The notes beneath the pieces are model-generated. The model was not told the DNA's origin. It was given only the letters and a program-made list of their open reading frames with translations, and did not search any database. Shown in pieces: positions 1 to 7,074 of a stretch of 7,848 nt of DNA (the stretch's first letter is position 1; every line of letters begins with the position of its first letter). Source of the DNA: Candidatus Melainabacteria bacterium. Lineage in GTDB: Bacteria; Cyanobacteriota; Vampirovibrionia; 2-02-FULL-35-15. The stretch covers positions 1-7,848 of the forward strand of contig JAHFBD010000098.1 in assembly GCA_023250175.1 (NCBI GenBank), read 5' to 3'. The position numbers were made by a program, and so were the translations under genes.

Positions 1-87
1 GTATTAGCACGGTGTACAGTTATAAATCCATTAACTCGTCAACCTACTTATTGCTCAAATGAGGTAAGTGCTACTACTGCTCCATAG
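1..87 (+). CDS. Possible C-terminal end of an upstream gene (partial)
   Basis: Frame 1 is open from the window edge to a TAG at 85-87, giving 28 residues that end in SNEVSATTAP. The other two forward frames stop earlier (at 5-7 and 58-60). The tail has two cysteines and no recognisable motif, so no function is proposed. It would end about 112 bases before mnmE. A 28-codon open frame can easily occur by chance, and the CGG codon is uncommon in this window. I hold this call weakly; the sequence to the left of the window would settle it. Confidence 0.3.
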   Translation, partial: VLARCTVINPLTRQPTYCSNEVSATTAP

Positions 88-184
88 TTTGGTTAGCATC
101 ACCAAAAGAATCTCTGTAAAATAGAATTTTATCCATTCCTTTTCTTATAAATCTGCACTGTAAAAGGTTTATTTATCCATACGC

Positions 185-190
185 TATAAT
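185..190 (+). promoter_or_regulatory. Consensus -10 box of mnmE
   Basis: A perfect TATAAT hexamer lies here. No good -35 hexamer is found 16-18 bases upstream (the position reads AAAAGG), and there is no extended -10 TG. Transcription would start around 196-198, leaving only 2-4 bases before the mnmE ATG at 200. No Shine-Dalgarno sequence precedes that ATG, which fits a leaderless or near-leaderless message. Confidence 0.55.
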
Positions 191-199
191 CTATTTGCT

Positions 200-1594
200 A
201 TGTTTAATCTTTCTGATACCATCTGTGCAATCTGTACACCACCTGGAACAGGTAGCATTACTGCTATCCGGATCTCAGGACATGATAGCTGGGATATTAC
301 TAAAAAAATCTTTACAAAAAACAAAACAGAAGATGAACTGCAAACACCTATACTATTTACTCACATGCAGGCCTTGCATGGTTTTATAAAAGATCCTGAC
401 AACGATAAAGTATTAGATGAGGTAGTACTATTACCGTTCAAATCTCCTCAGAGTTATACCTGTGAAGACACCATTGAAATCTTCTGCCATGGAAATACAC
501 ACATAGCATCAACAATACTTGCTCTTTGCTTAAAAAACGGAGCCCGCCGTGCAAAAGCTGGAGAGTTTACATTTCGGGCATTTACAAATGGTCGCCTTGA
601 TTTGACTGAGGCTGAAGCTGTAAACGAACTTATACATGCTGATTCTGCTCGATCAATTCAAGCAGCTTCAAACATATTGCAAGGTTCTTTAAAAGAGAAG
701 GTGAAATTATTTCGTGAAGAGCTATTTAACCTGATTACTGTTATTGAAAGTGCAATAGAATTTCCACAGGATGTAGCACCTATTCAAAGCAATGAAATTG
801 TCACAGAGTTAAATCAAATCAAGTTCAATATAGACAATCTAATAGAACGAGCCAAAGAAGGACAACTTTTAAGAGAAGGAATAAAGATTTCAATTATAGG
901 AACCCCAAATGTTGGTAAATCAAGCTTACTAAATCAACTTTTAGAAAATCAAAGAGCAATTGTTACAAATGAACCTGGCACAACAAGAGACACTCTCGAA
1001 GAAAAAATCATAATTGATGGATGGACTGTTGTATTAGTAGATACTGCAGGAATACGACATGAAGCTAATTTAAACGAATCCGAAAAACTTGGTATAGAAA
1101 GAAGTAGGTCAGCATTAGAAATTTCTGACCTGGCACTAATATTATTTGATATTACAAAAGATCTGGCAAATTACACTGAACAACTTTCAATACTTTCTAA
1201 TGGCAAACCAAAGATCATTATTGGAAATAAAATAGACTTGCTTACTGAGCAAACAGAGAAAACAAATCAATACGACATAGCCATCTCAGCCAAATATGGC
1301 ACAAACATTGATAAGTTAAAAGAATTAATAAGTAAAAAAATAAAATCTCTTTGCAATACTAAGACTAATCACTTAGCAAATCCTATTTATATAAATCAAA
1401 GACAAAAAGAACTTTTAATTCAATGTAACTCAAGCCTTGGGTTTGCATTAGATCTTGCAAGACAAAACGTAACTGAAGACATAATTGCAGATGAGTTAAA
1501 AAAAGCTGTTTCAAAACTTGATGAGATTGCAGGACGTATTATTAATGAAGATATTATTTCAAATATATTTACCAAGTTCTGTATAGGAAAATAA
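200..1594 (+). CDS. mnmE: tRNA uridine-5-carboxymethylaminomethyl(34) synthesis GTPase MnmE
   Basis: MnmE (TrmE) is a cytoplasmic GTPase that works with MnmG to add a carboxymethylaminomethyl group to U34 of certain tRNAs, using a folate one-carbon donor. The 464-residue product is of normal family length. Its N-terminus (SDTICAICTPPGTGSI) is the expected folate-binding domain start, and the signature around residues 116-139 (ARRAKAGEFTFRAF, then DLTEAEA) follows. The inserted G domain has G1 GTPNVGKSS at 234-242, PGTTRD at 259-264, DTAG at 281-284, NKID at 343-346 and SAK at 363-365. The protein ends in CIGK, the conserved C-terminal motif whose cysteine is required for modification. The start at 200 gives the full N-terminal domain but has no Shine-Dalgarno sequence. 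No mnmG gene is in this window, and no terminator is visible before the convergent neighbour. Confidence 0.97.
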   Translation: MFNLSDTICAICTPPGTGSITAIRISGHDSWDITKKIFTKNKTEDELQTPILFTHMQALHGFIKDPDNDKVLDEVVLLPFKSPQSYTCEDTIEIFCHGNTHIASTILALCLKNGARRAKAGEFTFRAFTNGRLDLTEAEAVNELIHADSARSIQAASNILQGSLKEKVKLFREELFNLITVIESAIEFPQDVAPIQSNEIVTELNQIKFNIDNLIERAKEGQLLREGIKISIIGTPNVGKSSLLNQLLENQRAIVTNEPGTTRDTLEEKIIIDGWTVVLVDTAGIRHEANLNESEKLGIERSRSALEISDLALILFDITKDLANYTEQLSILSNGKPKIIIGNKIDLLTEQTEKTNQYDIAISAKYGTNIDKLKELISKKIKSLCNTKTNHLANPIYINQRQKELLIQCNSSLGFALDLARQNVTEDIIADELKKAVSKLDEIAGRIINEDIISNIFTKFCIGK

Positions 1595-1601
1595 TGCTCT
1601 C

Positions 1602-1811
1602 TTATTTGGTACTTATTCCTTCTTTAAAGTCTTCTAAAATCCCTTTAGCAATATCTTTTGAACTAAAATTTAGTTTTCCAGCTTTATAAGCTGACTTTAG
1701 TTTGTTTATTTCTTTTTTCCGCAAAGTTTCCATATCTAAGCATTGTTTTTTACTTGTTTGCTTATTTTGTTTTTTTTTATTTGGAGCTTTATTTTTTAAG
1801 TTCATAGTCAT
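1602..1811 (-). CDS. Small FlgM-like protein (possible anti-sigma-28 factor)
   Basis: A 69-residue, lysine-rich protein. Residues 31-62 have the pattern of the FlgM C-terminal, sigma-binding half: RKKEINKLK, then AYKAGKLNF, then SSKDIAKGILEDF. This matches the family layout R..KI..LK..I..G.Y.v....IA..IL as I know it. FlgM binds the flagellar sigma factor FliA and holds it inactive until the hook is complete. The protein is shorter than typical FlgM (about 90-100 residues), and its first 25 residues are a basic, probably disordered stretch. The ATG at 1811 has AGG six bases upstream; a second in-frame ATG at codon 3 is too far from it. It converges on mnmE with a 7-base gap and is not in a flagellar cluster here. 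It is very likely a real gene; the FlgM assignment is tentative, and any small helical regulator is the alternative. Confidence 0.6.
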   Translation of the reverse strand: MTMNLKNKAPNKKKQNKQTSKKQCLDMETLRKKEINKLKSAYKAGKLNFSSKDIAKGILEDFKEGISTK

Positions 1812-1840
1812 AACTTACCTATATAGATTAAATCTTCTTT

Positions 1841-1868
1841 ATTAAAACTTTGATAAGCAGTATGACAA
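1841..1868 (-). promoter_or_regulatory. Promoter of the FlgM-like gene
   Basis: On the minus strand, TTGTCA (1868-1863) and TTTAAT (1846-1841) are separated by 16 bases. Each hexamer matches the sigma-70 consensus at five of six positions. Predicted transcription start is near 1834, giving a leader of about 23 bases that contains the AGG ribosome-binding site. It does not look like a sigma-28 promoter. Confidence 0.5.
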
Positions 1869-2069
1869 AGGCATAACATTATCTTAATCTTCTTTACAAA
1901 GCTTAATTTTATTAGTTCAAAAAAAATTACTAATCTTCTATAAAATGAGTATTAAACTACATTATAAGTAAGAATTAATGAGTAAAAGTAATAATGAACA
2001 AATCTAAAGAAAATGCTGTCATTCAAATAAAAGCTACATAATTAGTGTTTTAATTTCAGTTTGTATGTT

Positions 2070-2099
2070 TTGAAAAGATTAGTATAGTCGTTTTATACT
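2070..2099 (+). promoter_or_regulatory. Promoter of the lysM/solute-binding-protein operon
   Basis: TTGAAA at 2070-2075 and TATACT at 2094-2099 are separated by 18 bases. Each hexamer matches the sigma-70 consensus at five of six positions. Transcription would begin near 2106, giving a leader of about 54 bases before the ATG at 2160. Confidence 0.5.
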
Positions 2100-2100
2100 A
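2080..2100. repeat. Inverted repeat overlapping the -10 box (operator candidate)
   Basis: TAGTATA (2080-2086) and TATACTA (2094-2100) are perfect 7-base inverted arms around a 7-base spacer. The right arm contains the TATACT -10 box, so a dimeric regulator bound here would cover the promoter. The arms are all A/T except for one G or C, so chance is a real alternative. Confidence 0.4.
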
Positions 2101-2147
2101 GGTCAATCTAAAGACCTTATAAATACTGATGTAGAATGTTTAAGTTT

Positions 2148-2153
2148 GGAGGG
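2148..2153 (+). promoter_or_regulatory. Ribosome-binding site that decides the lysM start
   Basis: GGAGGG lies six bases before the ATG at 2160. The upstream in-frame ATG at 2136 has no such site, and its reading frame passes through this one, so 2160 is the better start. Confidence 0.8.
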
Positions 2154-2159
2154 CACAGA

Positions 2160-2993
2160 ATGGCAGAAACAACTCAGATAAACAAGTTTAGACAGAAAAG
2201 ACTTAGGAATTCAAATAGCAAAACAAACATAAAAGATGATACTACTGACGCATATTTCTACCCAAAACAAAACCTATACACAAGACAGGAATTTGAGTTA
2301 CTCGATACCATCTACTCTGATTCTGATGAACAATCAGATGTAGCTGTAGCAGAAAGAGTACAAGAAGAATCATTCCTAAGTGATTTTTGGCCACAAAATA
2401 AAGAAGAATACCTAGCTACATCACAAAACAAAAATAATCTTTTCAAAAATTTTACCTGGTTTTTAGTTGGGGTAATGTCTACATCAGCTGTATGGCTAAT
2501 ATATTTTCAGCTGAGTATTCATCAAATTAAAACAAAAGCAGACACTCAAATTGTATTCCAGGAATCAGCAAAAATTATGACTGATAAAACTGCAGACAAG
2601 ACTGTAACACAAAAATTAGAAAATCAAGCTATACCAGAAGAAAATGGACAAAGACTTGAATCTATAGATGCTCCACATATAGTAAACATAAGTCAGCCAG
2701 CACAAACACAAACCAAAGAAGTACCTAGAGGATCTTGGGTAAGCTGGTTCAATGCACCTGCTAAAAAAATAGAACCTCCTAAACAAGTGTTACCTTCTAT
2801 ACCTAGTACCCAAAACACACAAACACCACAAGCTGTTAGATACCACACTATAGGAAATGGTGATTCATTATGGATAATTGCAAATAAATATTATGCAAAC
2901 CCATCTCCTGAAAACATCTCTAAAATCATGAAGGCAAATAACATGAAGAGAATTGGTGTTTTATCTATTGGGCAAAAGTTAGTTATTCCATAG
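2160..2993 (+). CDS. Single-pass membrane protein with C-terminal LysM domain
   Basis: A 277-residue protein starting MAETTQINKF. Residues 1-97 are hydrophilic and probably cytoplasmic: a basic stretch near 10-20, then an acidic, serine-rich part. Residues 98-118 (FTWFLVGVMSTSAVW and on) form one membrane helix. After it comes a long Gln/Thr/Pro-rich linker, then a LysM domain at about 227-277 (YHTIGNGDSLWIIANKYY, and the end IGQKLVIP). LysM domains bind N-acetylglucosamine polymers, usually peptidoglycan, so the C-terminus should sit outside the cytoplasmic membrane at the wall. No catalytic domain is seen, so it may anchor or scaffold at the wall. An alternative start at 2136 would add eight residues but lacks a ribosome-binding site. 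It leads a probable operon with the binding protein 22 bases downstream. The LysM call is firm; the role is unknown. Confidence 0.9.
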   Translation: MAETTQINKFRQKRLRNSNSKTNIKDDTTDAYFYPKQNLYTRQEFELLDTIYSDSDEQSDVAVAERVQEESFLSDFWPQNKEEYLATSQNKNNLFKNFTWFLVGVMSTSAVWLIYFQLSIHQIKTKADTQIVFQESAKIMTDKTADKTVTQKLENQAIPEENGQRLESIDAPHIVNISQPAQTQTKEVPRGSWVSWFNAPAKKIEPPKQVLPSIPSTQNTQTPQAVRYHTIGNGDSLWIIANKYYANPSPENISKIMKANNMKRIGVLSIGQKLVIP

Positions 2994-3015
2994 ACTGTAT
3001 TATTTTTTCTAGGTC

Positions 3016-4779
3016 ATGAGAATAAACTTTAGATTATTAATTTTATGTGTTTTTTGTTTTGTTCATCCATGCTTAGCACAACCTCCTCCTCAGCCTATAA
3101 CAACAACAATAGATGGGACAGATTATAAGCAAGTGCAAGTGCCTCTTGGCAAATTTGGAGGGACATTAAACCTTTCAATCTTTGGTTCAGGACCTAAAAC
3201 ATTTAATCTATGGGCTTCAAGCGATAATACAAGCAGCACCCTTGGTGGATTGCTTTTTGAGAGTTTATTTGACACAGATCCTGATACCGGAGAAGTTATT
3301 CCACATCTTGCTAAAAGCTATGAAATTAAAGATGGTGGAAAAACAATTATCGTTAAACTTCGCAAAGGAATTAACTGGTCTGATGGTATACCAATTACAA
3401 GTGATGATGTAGTTTTTACCTGGAATAATATTGTTTTTACTGGTATAGAAGGGGGTGGGTTCCAATCTCTTTGCTTAATTGATGGAAAGTATCCTACTGT
3501 TAAAAAAATCGATGACACAACTGTTGAGTTTATGACTCATATAGTATTTGCACCGTTTTTAAGACAGATAGGTTATCAGCCTGCTCCAAAACATATATTT
3601 GAGCCCCTACTTAAAAATGCAGGAAAGGACAAAAAAAAAGCTTTCCTTGGTTTTTGGGGAACCAGCACTAAGCCTGAAGATTTTGTAACAAGCGGACCTT
3701 TTAAGCTATCGCGTTATGTACAAGGGGAAAGAATTGAATTTATAAAAAATAAGAATTACTACATAATAAATACACAAAATAAAAAACTCCCATATTTTGA
3801 CAAAATCATTTATACCCTAGTCCAGGACCCAAGCCTAGAACTGTTTAAATTCTTAGCAAATGAACTAGATGTAATTTCAGTAAAAGGTGAAGATGTTGCT
3901 CTTGTAAAAAATAGAGAAAAAAAGAAAAGCTTTCGAGTTATAAATCTTGGTCCAAGTTCAGGAACTGAATCTTTAGTTTTTAATTTACATAAAGAAAAAG
4001 ACTGTAAGGGCAACTGTAAAACTATAGAATGGTTTGATAATACTTACTTTAGACAAGCAATCTCACATGCTGTTGATAGAAGAGGAATTGTAGACAATGT
4101 TTTAGCTGGTGTAGGAAAACCTCTTTTTACATCAGAATCATTACCATCAATATTTCTAAACAAAAAAATTGCAGCTGGCTATGAACAAGATTTTATACTT
4201 TCAAAAAAATTACTTAAACAAGGGGGATTTACCTGGAATGAGAATAATGATCTTCTAGATTTAAAAAAGCAAAAAGTTGAATTTACTATTCTTACTAATG
4301 CAGAAAATAATACTAGACAAGCTATTGCAGTAATTATTCAGGATGACTTAAAAAAACTTGGGATAAAAGTAAACATTAGACCAATTGACTTTAATACACT
4401 AATAGGTAGATCAGATTCTGGAGACTGGGAAGCAATTATCATTGGATTTACTGGTGGTTTTTTTGAACCAAATGAAGGTGCAAATGTCTGGAAGCTGGAT
4501 GGCAGATTACATATGTTTGATCAAAAGGCTCATAAACCAAGAGACTGGGAAATTGAAATTGATAAGATTTTTAATGAAGCAACTAAAGTTATAAAATTCC
4601 AAGATAGAAAACCACTCTATGACAGGTTTCAGGAAATTGTTTATGACAAACTTCCTTTTATATATCTGGTTTCTCCATTAAGGATATTCGCTGTTCAAAA
4701 TACATTGGGTAATGTAAGACCTACAATATACGGTGGCGTAATTTACAATCTTGAGAGTATATACAAAAACAATCTGTAA
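3016..4779 (+). CDS. Family 5 extracellular solute-binding protein (peptide/nickel ABC type)
   Basis: A 587-residue exported protein. Residues 1-21 look like a signal peptide (MRINFRLLILCVF core) with likely signal peptidase I cleavage after CLA-21; no lipobox is seen, so it should be soluble in the periplasm. The SBP_bac_5 fold is clear: HLAKSYEIKDGGKTIIVKLR from 97, then WSDGIPITSDDVVFTW at 121-136, RQAISHAVDR at 346-355, DDLKKLGIKVNIRP at 443-456 and YDRFQEIVYDKLPFIYL at 535-551. Such proteins deliver oligopeptides, murein peptides or nickel to an ABC transporter; the ligand cannot be told from sequence alone. A CKGNC pair at 330-334 could form a disulfide outside the cell. The gene follows the lysM gene by 22 bases, with only a weak AGG just before the ATG. 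No permease or ATPase gene is nearby, so it is an orphan binding protein in this window. Confidence 0.93.
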   Translation: MRINFRLLILCVFCFVHPCLAQPPPQPITTTIDGTDYKQVQVPLGKFGGTLNLSIFGSGPKTFNLWASSDNTSSTLGGLLFESLFDTDPDTGEVIPHLAKSYEIKDGGKTIIVKLRKGINWSDGIPITSDDVVFTWNNIVFTGIEGGGFQSLCLIDGKYPTVKKIDDTTVEFMTHIVFAPFLRQIGYQPAPKHIFEPLLKNAGKDKKKAFLGFWGTSTKPEDFVTSGPFKLSRYVQGERIEFIKNKNYYIINTQNKKLPYFDKIIYTLVQDPSLELFKFLANELDVISVKGEDVALVKNREKKKSFRVINLGPSSGTESLVFNLHKEKDCKGNCKTIEWFDNTYFRQAISHAVDRRGIVDNVLAGVGKPLFTSESLPSIFLNKKIAAGYEQDFILSKKLLKQGGFTWNENNDLLDLKKQKVEFTILTNAENNTRQAIAVIIQDDLKKLGIKVNIRPIDFNTLIGRSDSGDWEAIIIGFTGGFFEPNEGANVWKLDGRLHMFDQKAHKPRDWEIEIDKIFNEATKVIKFQDRKPLYDRFQEIVYDKLPFIYLVSPLRIFAVQNTLGNVRPTIYGGVIYNLESIYKNNL

Positions 4780-4869
4780 AGGTTAACTATAGGCAATCTT
4801 AACAACACACTTACAAAGCCATCGTCAACACGTATTCCGTCAATTTGGTAACAATAAAAAATTAAATCT

Positions 4870-4941
4870 TTGCTAAAAAAACTAGGATGTCTCCTCTTTA
4901 TAGTAATAATTTTAGGACTGGTCTATTTAAAAAGCTTTTAG
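4870..4941 (+). CDS. Possible 23-residue membrane micro-ORF in the groES leader
   Basis: From a TTG at 4870 to a TAG at 4939-4941 the frame encodes LLKKLGCLLFIVIILG, then LVYLKSF: two lysines, an unbroken hydrophobic run of membrane-spanning length, then a lysine near the end. This is the layout of a single-pass microprotein. Against it, the start would be TTG (or ATT at 4861) with no ribosome-binding site. It could also be a remnant of a longer membrane gene or simply chance in T-rich DNA. Confidence 0.2.
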   Translation: MLKKLGCLLFIVIILGLVYLKSF

Positions 4942-5017
4942 TCTAGCTGGTCTCTAACTGACTCCATTAGATTAAAAGAATAATAATAAATGGGCCGGAG
5001 GTTATAGCAATAATAAA

Positions 5018-5025
5018 AAGGAGGG
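5018..5025 (+). promoter_or_regulatory. Ribosome-binding site that decides the groES start
   Basis: AAGGAGGG, continuing as TGAT, is close to the full anti-16S complement. Its AGGAGG core ends nine bases before TTG at 5034, but it overlaps the GTG at 5025. The GTG is therefore part of the binding site, and TTG is the better start. Confidence 0.8.
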
Positions 5026-5033
5026 TGATTACC

Positions 5034-5339
5034 TTGGCTACAGCAACTAGAAGAACTTTAAAACCACTTCAAGATAAAGTAATCGTTCAAAAATTAGAGC
5101 CTGAAGAAAAGACATCAGGAGGAATACTTCTACCTGATACAACAAAAGAAAAACCACAAGAAGGAAAAATCATAGCAGTAGGTCCTGGAGCTGTTGACGA
5201 TAAAGGACAAAGAAAGCCTTTAGATGTAAAAGACGGCGACCTTGTACTTTTTGCTAAATACAGTGGTACAGAAGTCAAGTTAGACGGGGAAGAATATTTA
5301 ATTCTTTCTGAAAGAGATATTTTGGCAGTAGTTAAATAA
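5034..5339 (+). CDS. groES: Co-chaperonin GroES (HSP10)
   Basis: GroES forms the seven-subunit lid that closes the GroEL folding chamber in the cytoplasm. The 101-residue product, starting at TTG (M)[11 protein letters not shown], has the full fold: [11 protein letters not shown] near the start, then the mobile loop [12 protein letters not shown], which contacts GroEL through the hydrophobic ILL, then [13 protein letters not shown], the [11 protein letters not shown] strand and the ending [17 protein letters not shown] nine bases upstream would add three residues but lies inside the ribosome-binding site. Length is normal (95-105 in the family), and the sequence resembles cyanobacterial GroES as I remember it. 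groEL follows after 33 bases, so the two are almost certainly co-transcribed. The usual CIRCE operator of HrcA-controlled groESL operons is not seen upstream. Confidence 0.97.
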   Translation: MATATRRTLKPLQDKVIVQKLEPEEKTSGGILLPDTTKEKPQEGKIIAVGPGAVDDKGQRKPLDVKDGDLVLFAKYSGTEVKLDGEEYLILSERDILAVVK

Positions 5340-5357
5340 TTTAAAAAGGTTAATTAA

Positions 5358-7007
<1,650 letters not shown>

Positions 7008-7030
7008 TAAACTTAAAATCCAAAACATTT

Positions 7031-7067
7031 ATAAGAGTCAGTTTAAAAAGCTGGCTCTTATTTTTTT
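7031..7067 (+). terminator. Intrinsic terminator of groESL
   Basis: ATAAGAGTCAG (7031-7041) pairs with CTGGCTCTTAT (7051-7061), an 11-base-pair stem with one G-U pair and a 9-base loop. Seven T residues (7061-7067) follow. It lies between the convergent groEL and minus-strand gene. Read on the minus strand the stem is followed by a poor T run, so it mainly serves groESL. Confidence 0.85.
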
Positions 7068-7074
7068 GTCTCTA

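Larger units (their letters stand above)
1812..2159. other. Divergent intergenic region, no gene recognised
   Basis: These 348 bases separate the FlgM-like gene from the lysM gene. They hold two divergent promoters, an inverted repeat at the rightward promoter, and three copies of AATCTTCT (1831-1838, 1886-1893, 1932-1939); the first two copies extend to AATCTTCTTTA. The only open frames are very short, such as 15 codons at 1994-2041 with no ribosome-binding site. No tRNA or other RNA fold was recognised. Confidence 0.6.

Noticed and set aside
4..10. TTAGCAC resembling half of a CIRCE element
   Set aside because: It lacks the rest of the arm and the GAGTGCTAA partner, and no chaperone gene follows it.
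94..156. Minus-strand 20-codon ORF beginning MDKILFYRDSFGD
   Set aside because: It is very short, the GGA abuts the ATG too closely to act as a ribosome-binding site, and it has no recognisable homology.
1994..2041. 15-codon ORF MNKSKENAVIQIKAT in the intergenic region
   Set aside because: No ribosome-binding site, and the length is within chance for this base composition.
4782..4803. GTTAA/TTAAC inverted repeat after the binding-protein gene as a terminator
   Set aside because: Only five A/T-rich pairs and no T run after it.
4743..4922. A 59-codon minus-strand open frame opposite the groES leader, with a protein-like stretch YQIDGIRVDDGFVSVLL
   Set aside because: It has no ATG, no usable start after its AGGAG, and its end overlaps the binding-protein gene. 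It is probably a chance open frame.
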